From Novosphingobium sp. (GTDB lineage: Bacteria > Pseudomonadota > Alphaproteobacteria > Sphingomonadales > Sphingomonadaceae), in assembly GCA_024236235.1 (NCBI GenBank), contig JACKKV010000005.1, positions 1-64,000 of the forward strand: a stretch of DNA of 64,000 bases. The letters run 5' to 3'. Positions 1 through 9,182 of the stretch are shown here, in pieces. The notes beneath the pieces were generated by a model. The model searched no databases. It was given only the letters and a program-made list of their open reading frames with translations, and was not told the DNA's origin. The translations under genes were made by a program, and so were the position numbers. Numbering within the stretch: position 1 is the stretch's first letter; each line of letters starts with the position of its first letter.

Positions 1-36
1 GATATGTGGCGATTGTCTATCGCTGAATAATTGGGC

Positions 37-486
37 TCACACCGCGTAGGGGCTGGTCTCGCTCACCCGATTGGCGCACGGACCGCACAGTCGATGATGC
101 GCGCCCTCGCTCTCGAACGGCTTGCGGCACCGGAGGCAAGGCCGCGTCTCGGTGGGCAAGGGCTCGCCATGCACGTCCCGGCGCTTGCGCCCCATGTGTG
201 TTAGGCCCGCGTTGCTCACGCGACCTCGAGCATCGCCAGCATCGTTCCATAGGCCCTTCTCACGGTACTTCCCGCCATAAATGGGCTCTTCGACCCCCTC
301 CTGCGCGCGGCGGTAAATCTCGGCTTCGATGCTGGCCTCCGCCGTCAGCAAGGCCTCGTCCCATTGCCGCGCGAACTCCGGGTCCCGCTCGCGTTCGTCC
401 TTGAAGGTCTGCACCGCACCGTAACGGGCCGATGCGCGCGGACTGGCGGCCCGTGCCGCACGGACGAGGATGCCCTCATCGCTCAC
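37..486 (-). CDS. Terminase-small-subunit-like protein with C-terminal zinc ribbon
   Basis: The protein has 149 residues. The N-terminal half (about 20-75) is rich in Arg, Ala and Glu and has the phrase FARQWDEALLTAEA followed by RRAQEGVEEPIYGGK, which resembles the helical N-terminus of phage terminase small subunits as found in sphingomonad genomes. The C-terminal third has two CxxC pairs (CLRC and CGPC, about residues 117-137), a likely zinc ribbon. No large terminase or other phage gene is visible beside it, so a packaging role is doubtful. It is a stand-alone gene reading away from the DUF2892 gene. DNA binding is inferred from the zinc ribbon only. The ORF is intact; the exact function is unknown. 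Confidence 0.6.
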   Translation of the reverse strand: MSDEGILVRAARAASPRASARYGAVQTFKDERERDPEFARQWDEALLTAEASIEAEIYRRAQEGVEEPIYGGKYREKGLWNDAGDARGRVSNAGLTHMGRKRRDVHGEPLPTETRPCLRCRKPFESEGAHHRLCGPCANRVSETSPYAV

Positions 487-567
487 GCCCCCTTCTGCCG
501 ATTGACTCAGCGCAAAGCCGTGTCACTCTCCGCGCGGCTATGATCCGGCCACAGAGGAGAAACCACG

Positions 568-759
568 ATGTTCCAGGTCAATGTCGGAAATGTCGACCGC
601 GCGCTGCGCATCATTGTCGGCCTAGTGCTGCTTTCACTGGTCTTTGTCGGACCCAAGACCATGTGGGGCCTGATCGGCATCATCCCGATCATCACCGGGC
701 TGACCCGCCGCTGTCCGGCCTATTCCCCCTTCGGCATTTCGACCTGCCGCAAGCGCTGA
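568..759 (+). CDS. DUF2892 (YgaP-type membrane segment) protein
   Basis: This small protein of 63 residues begins MFQVNVGNVDRALRI, the usual opening of DUF2892 proteins, followed by two hydrophobic stretches (about 13-28 and 33-44) and a short tail with two Cys (RRCPAYSPFG and STC). Known members are small inner-membrane proteins, sometimes fused to rhodanese domains. A purine-rich ribosome-binding site (GAGGAG) lies about 10 bases before the ATG, supporting this start. It reads toward serS. The function is not established; the family call is confident. Confidence 0.8.
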   Translation: MFQVNVGNVDRALRIIVGLVLLSLVFVGPKTMWGLIGIIPIITGLTRRCPAYSPFGISTCRKR

Positions 760-841
760 AAGCAAGGCCCGGCCCCGCTGATTACCTGCGCGGGCATCTC
801 GCGCTTGACCGGGCGCGCCCAATCATCCCATAGGCGCGCCC

Positions 842-2116
842 ATGCATGACATCCGCCTGATCCGCGACGATCCGCACGCTTTCGATGCCGCCCTCGAACG
901 GCGCGGGGTGCAGCCCTGCGCCGCCACACTGCTGGAAATGGACGCGAGCCGGCGCGAGGTCAGCACCCGCATGCAGGAAGCGCAGGCCCGCCGTAACGAA
1001 GCATCAAAGCTGATCGGCCAGACCATGAGCCAGGGCGACAAGGACCGGGCCGAGGCGCTGAAGGCCGAAGTCGCCGAACTGAAGCAGACCCTGCCCGCGC
1101 TGGAAGACGAGGATCGCGAGCTGTCCGCCCGGCTGGACGACCTGCTGGCCCGCCTGCCCAACATTCCCGCCGGCGATGTGCCCGATGGCACGGACGAGGC
1201 ACAGAACGTCGAAGTCAGCCGCTGGGGCACCCTGCCCACCTTCGCCTTCACGCCGAAGGAACATGCCGATCTCGGCCCCGCGCTGGGGCTGGACTTCGAA
1301 ACCGGCGCGAAGATTTCCGGCGCACGCTTCACCTTCCTGCGCGGCCAAATGGCGCGGCTGCAACGCGCGCTGGGCCAGTTCATGCTCGACCGGCAGACGG
1401 GCACAAACGGCTACACCGAATGCGCCACGCCGCTGCTGGTACGGGATGAAGCAGTGTTCGGCACCGGACAATTACCGAAGTTCGCGGACGACCTGTTCCG
1501 GACGACGGATGGCCGCTGGCTGATCCCCACCGCCGAAGTCAGCCTGACCAACGCGGTGCGCGAGCAGATCCTGCCCGATCTGTCGCGGCCCGTTCGCATG
1601 TGCGCGCTGACCCCCTGTTTCCGCAGCGAAGCAGGCGCGGCAGGCAAGGATACGCGCGGCTATATCCGCCAGCACCAGTTCGAAAAGGTCGAGCTGGTTT
1701 CCGTCTGCCGACCGGATGAGTGGCAGGCGGAGCATGATCACATGGTCCGCTCGGCAGAAAGCGTGCTGGAGGCACTGGGCCTGCCCTATCGCAAGATGCT
1801 GCTCTGCGCGGGCGACATGGGCGCAACCGCGAAGAAGACTTATGATCTGGAAGTCTGGCTGCCGGGCCAGGGCGCTTACCGAGAAATCAGCTCGATCAGC
1901 TGGTGCGGCGATTACCAGGCGCGGCGGATGAACGCGCGCTTCCGCCCGGACGGCGACAAGCAGACCGCTTTCGTGCACACGCTGAACGGTTCCGGGCTGG
2001 CCGTGGGCCGCACGCTGGTGGCCATACTGGAAAACTTCCAGAACGAGGACGGTTCCGTCAATATTCCCGACCTGTTACAGCCCTATATGGGCGGGATTGA
2101 CCGCCTGACCCCCTGA
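842..2116 (+). CDS. serS: Serine--tRNA ligase
   Basis: This 424-residue class II aminoacyl-tRNA synthetase charges tRNA-Ser with serine in the cytoplasm. The N-terminal region (about 28-105) is a charged, Leu/Ala-rich coiled coil that in this family grips the long variable arm of tRNA-Ser. The catalytic domain shows motif 2 (CFRSEAGAAGKDTRG, about residue 260) and motif 3 (NGSGLAVGRTLVAILEN, about 381). The length is normal for bacterial SerRS. The gene starts ATG CAT GAC ATC and is followed after 18 bases by surE, suggesting a serS-surE-peptidase transcript. Confidence 0.97.
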   Translation: MHDIRLIRDDPHAFDAALERRGVQPCAATLLEMDASRREVSTRMQEAQARRNEASKLIGQTMSQGDKDRAEALKAEVAELKQTLPALEDEDRELSARLDDLLARLPNIPAGDVPDGTDEAQNVEVSRWGTLPTFAFTPKEHADLGPALGLDFETGAKISGARFTFLRGQMARLQRALGQFMLDRQTGTNGYTECATPLLVRDEAVFGTGQLPKFADDLFRTTDGRWLIPTAEVSLTNAVREQILPDLSRPVRMCALTPCFRSEAGAAGKDTRGYIRQHQFEKVELVSVCRPDEWQAEHDHMVRSAESVLEALGLPYRKMLLCAGDMGATAKKTYDLEVWLPGQGAYREISSISWCGDYQARRMNARFRPDGDKQTAFVHTLNGSGLAVGRTLVAILENFQNEDGSVNIPDLLQPYMGGIDRLTP

Positions 2117-2134
2117 TCAAACCGAAAGGTTCCC

Positions 2135-2899
2135 ATGCGTATCCTTCTCACCAATGATGACGGCATTCACGCAGGGGGGTTTGCCGTGCTGGAGGCGATC
2201 GCCCAGGGATTGAGCGACGATATCTGGGTGTGCGCGCCATCCGAAGAACAATCGGGCGCGGGCCATTCGCTTTCCCTTTCCCGGCCCGTGCGGCTGCGCC
2301 ACCATGGCGAGAAGCGGTTTTCGGTGACCGGAACGCCCACGGATTGCGTGATGATCGCATTGCGCGAAGCGATGGACCGCCCGCCCGACCTGATCCTGTC
2401 GGGCGTCAATCGCGGCGCCAATCTGGGCGATGACGTGACCTATTCGGGCACCGTATCCGCGGCCATCGAAGGGACGCTGGCGGGCATCCGGTCAATCGCG
2501 CTGAGCCAGGTCTACCGGCGCGAGGATGTGGGCGGCCAGTCCTGGTTCGAAGCGGCGCAGGCCTGGGGCAAGAAAGTGGTCGTACCGCTGATGGACATGG
2601 AATTTCCTGACCGCACGCTGATCAACGTCAACTTCCCGCCCCTGCCTGCGGACGAGGTCAAGGGTATCCGGGTGGTGCGTCAGGGCTTCCACGATTATGC
2701 GCGCGGAACTGTGGTTAAAGGCGTCGATCCACGCGGTTTCCCCTATTACTGGTTCGGCCTGCACGGCATAAAGACGACACCGGGCCATAATACGGATCTG
2801 GAAGCGATCGCCGATGGATATATCTCGGTGACACCGCTCTATCTGGATTTCACGCATGAGGCCGCAATGGCTGCCCTGGCGGAGAGATTTCCCGAATGA
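2135..2899 (+). CDS. surE: 5'/3'-nucleotidase SurE
   Basis: This 254-residue nucleotidase of the SurE family dephosphorylates nucleoside 5'- and 3'-monophosphates using a divalent metal. Visible signatures are MRILLTNDDGIHAGG at the N-terminus (the paired Asp at residues 8-9 bind metal), a SEEQSGAGHS stretch and SGVNRGANLGDDVTYSGT (about 89-106). A ribosome-binding site (GAAAGG) precedes the ATG. The stop overlaps the ATG of the next gene by four bases, so the two are translationally coupled. In many proteobacteria surE is followed by pcm and then nlpD; here pcm is missing and the NlpD-like gene follows directly. Confidence 0.96.
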   Translation: MRILLTNDDGIHAGGFAVLEAIAQGLSDDIWVCAPSEEQSGAGHSLSLSRPVRLRHHGEKRFSVTGTPTDCVMIALREAMDRPPDLILSGVNRGANLGDDVTYSGTVSAAIEGTLAGIRSIALSQVYRREDVGGQSWFEAAQAWGKKVVVPLMDMEFPDRTLINVNFPPLPADEVKGIRVVRQGFHDYARGTVVKGVDPRGFPYYWFGLHGIKTTPGHNTDLEAIADGYISVTPLYLDFTHEAAMAALAERFPE

Positions 2900-4251
2900 A
2901 GCACCTCGCCCTTCCCCTGCTTGCCGTGCTGCTGATTGCAGCATCGCCGACCGAAGAAACCGAACATGTCGTAAGGGAAGGCGAAACGCTGGGCGGTATC
3001 GCCAATCGCGCCGGGGTCAGCGCCAGTGCCATTGCGCGGGCCAATAGCCTCGCCGAACCCTATGTCGTGCGCATTGGCCAGAAACTGAAAATCCCGCGCG
3101 CGGGCAGCGCCGCGAAAAAGGCTTCTGCCAGCCGTATCCACGAGGTGAAGGAAGGCGAAACGCTGAACGGGATCGCAATCCGCGCCGGGGTTGCAGCAGC
3201 GGACCTCGCGCGCGCCAACGGTCTGTCCGAACCCTATGTGGTGCGGATCGGCCAGAAGCTGAAAATCCCGGGCAAGGGGGCGCCCCCGCCGCAGGCCCGC
3301 GCCGCAACACCCGCTGCCCAAGGGCGCGCGCAGCAGGGCTTCCATGTAGTGGAACCGGGGGAAACGCTGGGCGGTATTGCCAATCGGGCGGGCGTAAAGG
3401 CCTCGGCGCTGGCTGCGGCGAACGGGTTGAAAGAACCCTATATCGTCCGCATTGGCCAAAAGCTGAAACTGCCCGATGGGGCCACGCAACCACCCGCCGC
3501 GCCTGACCCCGATCCACGCGACGGCGAAACCTACATCGTCAAGGAAGGCGAAACGCTGGGCGGCATCGCCAATCGCGCCGCGGTGCCGCGCATCATGATC
3601 ATCGAAGCCAACGGGCTGAATGAACCCTATGCCGTGCGAGCGGGGCAGAAGCTGATCATTCCGCGCCAGCACCGTCACACTGTGGCGGAAGGCGAAACCG
3701 GCTTTTCCATCGCTTACAAATATGGCGTTCCCTATTCCGATATCGCCGTGGCCAACAATCTGGCCGACGGACAAGCGCTGAAGCCCGGCCAGGTGCTGGT
3801 GATCCCCGCGATCCTGACCAAGGATGCGCAACCGGGCGGCGGACAGGGGCCGGTGGTGCTGGCCAGCGATCGCTTTATCTGGCCGCTCGAAGGGGCGATC
3901 CTTACCCCGTTCAATTCGGCTGACGCCAGCCGGGGCCATAACGGCATCGATATCGCGGCCAGTATCGGTGCGCCGGTCAAGGCCGCCAAGGAAGGCAAGA
4001 TCATCTTCGCCGGGGACGAGCCGGTGCGTTACGGCAAGATGATCATCATCGCTCATGCAGGCGGCTGGCACAGCGCCTATGGCCATCTGTCGTCAATCAC
4101 CGCACGCAAGGGCGCCCGGGTTGGCGCGGGCGAAGTGATCGGCCACGCCGGTTCAACCGGCGATGCGCAGGAACCGGAACTTCATTTCGAACTGCGCAAA
4201 TCCAACCGCCCGGTGGACCCGGTCAAGCAGCTCACCCCCCCCGCCCCATGA
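2896..4251 (+). CDS. Five-LysM murein-binding M23 peptidase (NlpD-like)
   Basis: The 451-residue exported protein has an N-terminal hydrophobic signal (residues 1-17, ending near AAS; no lipobox Cys is seen). Five LysM peptidoglycan-binding repeats follow, near 24-67, 81-125, 149-192, 212-256 and 260-304; each has a GET turn and a GQKLKIP-like or GQVLVIP end. The C-terminal LytM/M23 domain (about 328-445) keeps H348, D352, H397 and H430 at the zinc or catalytic positions, so it may be an active endopeptidase rather than a degenerate amidase activator. Position after surE matches NlpD. It overlaps both neighbours by 4 bases. Whether it cuts murein itself or activates amidases is not decided by sequence. 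Confidence 0.9.
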   Translation: MKHLALPLLAVLLIAASPTEETEHVVREGETLGGIANRAGVSASAIARANSLAEPYVVRIGQKLKIPRAGSAAKKASASRIHEVKEGETLNGIAIRAGVAAADLARANGLSEPYVVRIGQKLKIPGKGAPPPQARAATPAAQGRAQQGFHVVEPGETLGGIANRAGVKASALAAANGLKEPYIVRIGQKLKLPDGATQPPAAPDPDPRDGETYIVKEGETLGGIANRAAVPRIMIIEANGLNEPYAVRAGQKLIIPRQHRHTVAEGETGFSIAYKYGVPYSDIAVANNLADGQALKPGQVLVIPAILTKDAQPGGGQGPVVLASDRFIWPLEGAILTPFNSADASRGHNGIDIAASIGAPVKAAKEGKIIFAGDEPVRYGKMIIIAHAGGWHSAYGHLSSITARKGARVGAGEVIGHAGSTGDAQEPELHFELRKSNRPVDPVKQLTPPAP

Positions 4252-5291
4252 CCCGCGCGGACCGGCAGGCCGCACCGCGCCGTTTCCAGCCCTTGCGGCG
4301 CGCGGTGAAGGTGCCGGTATGGGCGGATGCGGCCATCCGGCTGCTGGCCGCGCTGGCGCTGGTGTTTCTGGTGGTGCTGATCCACTGGTTCGATCGCGAC
4401 GGGCTGGTCGATCATCATGACGGGCATGTCAGCTTTCTCGATGTCGTCTATTTCACGATGATTTCGATCACCACCACCGGGTTTGGCGATATCGCACCGG
4501 TCAGCAGTCAGGCACGGCTGGTCGAAGCGGTTATCGTCACCCCCATCCGCTTTGCCGTGATCTTCATCTTCGTCGGTACGGCGTATAATTTCATCATCAA
4601 GCGAAGCTGGGAGAAATGGCGCATGGTCCGCATACAGGAACGGCTTTCGGGCCATATCGTGGTGCTGGGTTTCGGCGTCAGCGGATCGGAAGCGGTCAGC
4701 GAACTGATCGAACGCGGGACAGAGCCTGAACGCATCGTGGTGATCGACCCGAGCGAGAGCCGTCTGGCCGACGCCGAAGCGCTGGGCTGCAACGTGATGG
4801 CGGGCGATGCCACGCGCGACGACACGCTGATGGCGGTGCGGATCCAGCAGGCCAGCACGGTGCTGGTGTCAGCGGGGCGCGACGACACCTCGATCCTGAT
4901 CGTCCTGACCGTGCGCCATCTCGCCCCCGAACTGCCGATCAGCGTGGTGGTGCGCGCGGGCGACAATGAATTACTGGCGCGGCAGGCCGGGGCTGACAAT
5001 GTCATCAATCCGGTACGCTTTACCGGCCTTTTACTGGCCGGATCGGCCCAGGGTTCGCATATCGCGGATTATCTGGCCGATCTGGCGTCCATCAGTGGCC
5101 GGGTTCAGCTGATCGAACGCCCCGTCGCGGAGAGCGAGATTGGCAAGCCTCTGTCCGAACTGGGCGGTGCAGGCATGGGTCTGCGGCTTTATCGCGCCGG
5201 CGAACCGTATGGTTACTGGCAGGATGAGGCCAGGGCCCTGCAACGCGGCGACACAGTGGTGGAAATCATTCCGACCCCCGAAACCGCCTGA
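4248..5291 (+). CDS. Potassium channel with TrkA-N/RCK regulatory domain
   Basis: The 347-residue protein is a two-transmembrane K+ channel (Kch/MthK type). TM1 lies near residues 25-44, the selectivity filter TTTGFGD near 75-81 and TM2 near 90-110. A cytoplasmic RCK domain follows, with the Rossmann motif GFGVSG near 138-145 and an Asp about 25 residues on (VVIDPSES). A TrkA-C-like tail lies after about 270. It probably conducts K+ under ligand or nucleotide control. The start overlaps the preceding stop (ATGA), so it belongs to the serS-surE-peptidase transcript. It converges with the DUF1761 gene. Confidence 0.9.
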   Translation: MTRADRQAAPRRFQPLRRAVKVPVWADAAIRLLAALALVFLVVLIHWFDRDGLVDHHDGHVSFLDVVYFTMISITTTGFGDIAPVSSQARLVEAVIVTPIRFAVIFIFVGTAYNFIIKRSWEKWRMVRIQERLSGHIVVLGFGVSGSEAVSELIERGTEPERIVVIDPSESRLADAEALGCNVMAGDATRDDTLMAVRIQQASTVLVSAGRDDTSILIVLTVRHLAPELPISVVVRAGDNELLARQAGADNVINPVRFTGLLLAGSAQGSHIADYLADLASISGRVQLIERPVAESEIGKPLSELGGAGMGLRLYRAGEPYGYWQDEARALQRGDTVVEIIPTPETA

Positions 5292-5301
5292 GTGCCCGGT
5301 A

Positions 5302-5703
5302 TCAGCGCAGCAGCCAGAAGGCCGTGCCCATCGCCAGATAGGCACTCACCCAATAGCCGCCATCAATCATCGCCAGACGCAGGCTGCGCCCCTGGTAGAG
5401 ATAATTGATCCACAGCGCGGGCACGATGAAGAAGGCCGCGACGCCGCCCGCCATCATGAAATAGAGGAAGCTCCTGAGATCGGGATTGCGGGCGAACATG
5501 TGGCCCAGCAGGAAGGCGGAGGCGAGCAGCAGCACGAAATTGCCGCCCAGCAGCACCGCCATGCCATGGCGGGGCGCGCTGGCAGCGGTCATGCCCATCT
5601 CTTCGCGCCACGGCTTGCCAAACAGCAGCCCGTACCACAGGCTGCCCACCGCAAAGGCGGCGACAGCCGCCAGCAGCACCGCCCCGAAATTGATCGCGCC
5701 CAT
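5302..5703 (-). CDS. DUF1761 membrane protein
   Basis: The product has 133 residues from the ATG at 5703 (MGAINFGAVLL); a longer start at 5730 is possible but adds only a basic leader. Four hydrophobic segments can be seen (about 4-24, 45-65, 78-98 and 112-130), with the family phrase GSLWYGLLFGKPW after the first. DUF1761 proteins are small integral membrane proteins of unknown function. It stands alone, convergent with the K+ channel gene and back-to-back with rimO. Confidence 0.85.
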   Translation of the reverse strand: MGAINFGAVLLAAVAAFAVGSLWYGLLFGKPWREEMGMTAASAPRHGMAVLLGGNFVLLLASAFLLGHMFARNPDLRSFLYFMMAGGVAAFFIVPALWINYLYQGRSLRLAMIDGGYWVSAYLAMGTAFWLLR

Positions 5704-5775
5704 GATCCGGCTCCTTGCGCCAGCGCGCATGATTGCGCGTGACTCCGTGCCCCATGATAATTAGGGCGGCGCTCC

Positions 5776-7182
5776 ATGGCCACCACTATCAAAGATGCGC
5801 CCAAAGTCGGCATGGTCAGCCTTGGCTGCCCCAAGGCGCTGGTCGATTCGGAACGGATTCTGACGCGGCTGCGCGCCGATGGCTATGCCATGTCAGCGGA
5901 TTACGACGGCGCCGACGTGGTACTGGTCAACACCTGCGGGTTCCTCGATTCCGCCAAGGAAGAAAGCCTTGCCGCGATCGGCGAGGCGATTGCCGAAAAC
6001 GGCCGCGTAATCGTGACCGGCTGCATGGGCAACGAGGCGGACGCGATCCGCGCGCGCTTCCCGCAAGTGCTCGCCGTCACCGGTGCGCATCAATATGAAG
6101 CCGTGGTCGAAGCGGTGCACGATGCCGCCCCGCCCTCACGCGGGCCCTTTGTGGATCTCATTCCACAACCCGGCGCGCTCAAGCAGCGAAGCGGTAGCGC
6201 AGATGACGACTTCATCAAGCTGACGCCGCGGCATTACAGCTATCTCAAGATTTCCGAAGGCTGCAATCACGCCTGCGCCTTCTGCATCATCCCGCAACTG
6301 CGCGGCAAGCTGGCCAGCCGCCGGATCGACGCCGTCCTGCGCGAAGCGGAAAAGCTGGTCGCGGCGGGCACGCGGGAACTGCTGGTCATCAGCCAGGACA
6401 CATCGGCCTATGGGGTCGACACGAAGCATGAGGAACGCATGTGGCACGGCCAGCCTGTGCGCGCGCATATGACGGAGCTTGCGCGCGAACTGGGCCGCCT
6501 GAAGACGCCTGAAGGCGCCCAGCCCTGGGTTAGGCTGCATTACGTGTACCCTTACCCGCATGTCGATGCGGTTATCCCGCTGATGGCCGAAGGGTTGCTG
6601 ACGCCCTATCTCGACATCCCCTTTCAGCACGCCAGCCCCGCCGTATTGCGCGCAATGAAGCGCCCGGCGAACGAAGCGAAGGTGCTGGACCGGATCAGGA
6701 ACTGGCGTTCCATCGCACCTGATCTCACCATCCGTTCCAGCTTCGTGGTCGGTTTTCCGGGCGAAACCGAAGATGATTTCCGTTACCTGCTCGACTGGCT
6801 GGAAGAAGCGCAGCTTGATCGCGTCGGTGCCTTTCGGTTCGAACCGGTGGCAGGCGCGGCGGCCAACGCACTGCCCGATCCCGTGCCCGAAGCGGTGAAG
6901 GAAGAACGCTACGCCCGCCTGATGGAAGTAACCGAACGGATCAGCGCCGCGAAACTGGCGGGCAAGGTGGGCCGCACTCTTCCGGTCATCATCGACGAGG
7001 TAGGCGAGGCGGACGAGGATGGCGATATCGGCGCCACTGGCCGGTCGCAGGCCGATGCCCCGGAAATCGACGGTAACGTATTCTTGAGGAACGTGCCGCA
7101 AAGCCTGACAGCAGGAGAGATCGTCGATGTCCTGATCGAGGATGCCGACGCGCATGACCTGTTTGGAGTGCCGGTGCCATGA
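5776..7182 (+). CDS. rimO: Ribosomal protein uS12 methylthiotransferase RimO
   Basis: This 468-residue radical-SAM enzyme adds a methylthio group to the beta carbon of a conserved Asp of ribosomal protein uS12. The N-terminal UPF0004 domain has Cys in LGCPKALVDSE, NTCGF and TGCMGNE (auxiliary 4Fe-4S). The radical SAM triad CNHACAFC is near residues 163-170, followed by PQLRGKLASRR. A TRAM domain fills the last ~65 residues. LGCPKALVDSE and the FQHASP phrase separate it from MiaB. It overlaps the following YjbQ gene by four bases. Confidence 0.96.
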   Translation: MATTIKDAPKVGMVSLGCPKALVDSERILTRLRADGYAMSADYDGADVVLVNTCGFLDSAKEESLAAIGEAIAENGRVIVTGCMGNEADAIRARFPQVLAVTGAHQYEAVVEAVHDAAPPSRGPFVDLIPQPGALKQRSGSADDDFIKLTPRHYSYLKISEGCNHACAFCIIPQLRGKLASRRIDAVLREAEKLVAAGTRELLVISQDTSAYGVDTKHEERMWHGQPVRAHMTELARELGRLKTPEGAQPWVRLHYVYPYPHVDAVIPLMAEGLLTPYLDIPFQHASPAVLRAMKRPANEAKVLDRIRNWRSIAPDLTIRSSFVVGFPGETEDDFRYLLDWLEEAQLDRVGAFRFEPVAGAAANALPDPVPEAVKEERYARLMEVTERISAAKLAGKVGRTLPVIIDEVGEADEDGDIGATGRSQADAPEIDGNVFLRNVPQSLTAGEIVDVLIEDADAHDLFGVPVP

Positions 7183-7598
7183 TCCGCCAGAACCTTGCCG
7201 TGCTGGGCTTTGAAACGACGGGCAAAGCGCTGCTTGAAATTACCTCGGACGTGAACAACTGGGTCCGCGAAAATGACATGCAGATGGGCTCGCTCACCCT
7301 GTTTTGCCAGCACACGTCGGCTTCATTGCTGGTTCTTGAAAATGCCGCACCGGCGGTACGCACCGATCTGGTCCACTGGCTGGATGGGCTTGCGCCCGAG
7401 GATCGCGACTATGCGCATGACGAGGAAGGGCCTGATGACATGCCCGCGCATCTCAAGACGGTGCTGACCGGGCCGTCGCTTTCGATCCCGGTTGCGGGCG
7501 GACGGATGATGCTGGGCACCTGGCAGGGCATATTCCTGGCCGAACACCGCAGTGACCCCCAACGCCGCTCAATCGCCGCCCATATCGTGGGCGAATAG
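7179..7598 (+). CDS. YjbQ/UPF0047 family protein
   Basis: This 139-residue protein shows the compact beta-rich YjbQ fold signatures CQHTSASLLVLENA (about 47-60) and the C-terminal GTWQGIFLAEH with RR. Family members often complement thiamine-phosphate synthase mutants weakly, but a physiological role is not settled. The start overlaps the rimO stop (ATGA), so the two are probably co-expressed. Downstream, a small inverted repeat (CCCG/CGGG, about 7638-7651) followed by TTTATT may end the transcript weakly. Confidence 0.9.
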   Translation: MIRQNLAVLGFETTGKALLEITSDVNNWVRENDMQMGSLTLFCQHTSASLLVLENAAPAVRTDLVHWLDGLAPEDRDYAHDEEGPDDMPAHLKTVLTGPSLSIPVAGGRMMLGTWQGIFLAEHRSDPQRRSIAAHIVGE

Positions 7599-7733
7599 GG
7601 TCAGGCATCCTGCTATTCGCTCATATTGCGGGCTGTTCCCGCGCAAACGGGTTTATTGCGTTGCAGCACATGCTATGCAGCGGATTGACATGCAGATTGA
7701 TCGCCTCTCGTTCCGGTCACGGGGCACCCTGCC

Positions 7734-9173
7734 GTGAGCTTCACAGCTGACCGGCTGTTGCTGTTCGGGGCGACCGGCGACCTTTCCCGGCGCATGTTGC
7801 TCCCTTCGCTCTGCGCGCTGGATGCTGACGGGCTGGTTGATCCCAAACTGCAGATTCTGGGCACCGCGCGGTCCGATCTTGACGACGCGGGCTTTCGCAA
7901 CATGGCTCGCGACGCGCTGGAACATTACCTGCCGGAAAACCGCAAGGGCGGCATCGCGACCTTCCTGAACCGCCTGCATTATCAGCCGCTCGACGCAACC
8001 ACGCTCGAAGGGTTTGATGCGCTGGCCGCCAAGCTCGGCACGCCCGAACGCGGGCTGGCGATATTCCTGTCCACCGCGCCCAGCCTGTTCGGCCCCACGA
8101 TCGAGGGCTTGCGCCACGGCGGGCTGACGGGCAACAATGTGCGCATCGGCCTGGAAAAGCCGCTTGGCACCGATCTGGACAGTTCATGCCGGATCAACGA
8201 TGCGGTGGCGAGTGCGTTCCCGGAAAAACGGATTTTCCGGATCGATCATTATCTGGGCAAGGAAACGGTCCAGAATCTGCTGGCGCTGCGTTTCGCCAAC
8301 ATGCTGTTCGAGCCGATCTGGAACGCAGCCTATATCGACCATGTGCAGATTACCGTTGCTGAAACGGTCGGTCTGGAAAGCCGGATCGATTTCTATGACG
8401 GGGCGGGTGCGCTGCGCGACATGGTCCAGAACCACATGCTGCAATTGCTGGCCCTGGTCGCCATGGAACCGCCGGTGAATTACGATCCCACCGCCGTGCG
8501 TGATGAGAAGGTCAAGGTGCTGCGCGCCTTGCGCGCCGTCACGGCAGGCGAAACGGTGACTGGCCAGTATCGTGCAGGGGCGGTCGATGGTGGCGTAGTG
8601 CCCGGCTATGACGAAGAACTGGGCCACGACAGCGACACTGAAACCTTCGTGGCGATCAAGGCTCATATCGACAATTGGCGCTGGGCCGGGGTGCCGTTCT
8701 ACCTGCGCACGGGCAAGCGCCTGCCCGAGCGTACCACCGAAATACTTATCCAGTTCCGCTGCATTCCCCATTCGATCTTTGACCGGGCCAGCGCGCGGCT
8801 GAAGCCCAATCGGCTATTGATCGGCATTCAGCCGGAAGAAAACATCACTTTGTCAATGATGACCAAGCTGCCGGGCCTTGATCGCGACGGTATCGCGCTG
8901 CGCGAAGTGCCGCTGGACATCGCCATGCCCGACGCCTTTACCGGCGTGCATCGCCGCATCGCTTATGAACGGTTGATGCTCGACCTGATCGAAGGGGACC
9001 AGACGCTGTTCGTCCGCCGTGACGAGGTGGAGGCACAATGGCAGTGGATCGACGCAATCCGTGCCGGATGGGACAAGGAAGGGCTGAAACCGAAGGCATA
9101 CAGCGCCGGGACATGGGGGCCGAGTGCGGCTATCGCCCTGACGGAACGGGACGGGCGCAGCTGGCATGAATAG
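7734..9173 (+). CDS. zwf: Glucose-6-phosphate 1-dehydrogenase
   Basis: This 479-residue enzyme oxidises glucose 6-phosphate to 6-phosphogluconolactone with NAD(P)+, the entry to the Entner-Doudoroff route completed by edd and eda downstream. It shows the nucleotide-binding GATGDLSRR near residues 11-19 and the active-site RIDHYLGKE (about 169-177). The length is normal. The start is GTG at 7734, the codon that opens the aligned N-terminus (VSFTADRLLLFG). The divergent PEP carboxylase gene follows after 9 bases, so the two form an operon. No 6-phosphogluconolactonase or glucokinase gene is found in this window. Confidence 0.96.
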   Translation: MSFTADRLLLFGATGDLSRRMLLPSLCALDADGLVDPKLQILGTARSDLDDAGFRNMARDALEHYLPENRKGGIATFLNRLHYQPLDATTLEGFDALAAKLGTPERGLAIFLSTAPSLFGPTIEGLRHGGLTGNNVRIGLEKPLGTDLDSSCRINDAVASAFPEKRIFRIDHYLGKETVQNLLALRFANMLFEPIWNAAYIDHVQITVAETVGLESRIDFYDGAGALRDMVQNHMLQLLALVAMEPPVNYDPTAVRDEKVKVLRALRAVTAGETVTGQYRAGAVDGGVVPGYDEELGHDSDTETFVAIKAHIDNWRWAGVPFYLRTGKRLPERTTEILIQFRCIPHSIFDRASARLKPNRLLIGIQPEENITLSMMTKLPGLDRDGIALREVPLDIAMPDAFTGVHRRIAYERLMLDLIEGDQTLFVRRDEVEAQWQWIDAIRAGWDKEGLKPKAYSAGTWGPSAAIALTERDGRSWHE

Positions 9174-9182
9174 GACAAGAGC

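Noticed and set aside
2960..3830. Repeated DNA as a tandem repeat or CRISPR
   Set aside because: It encodes the five LysM protein repeats with codon-level divergence; there are no equal spacers.
2839..4086. Long minus-strand frame opposite the LysM peptidase gene
   Set aside because: It mirrors the repeated LysM coding sequence of a clear gene on the other strand and has no recognisable domain.
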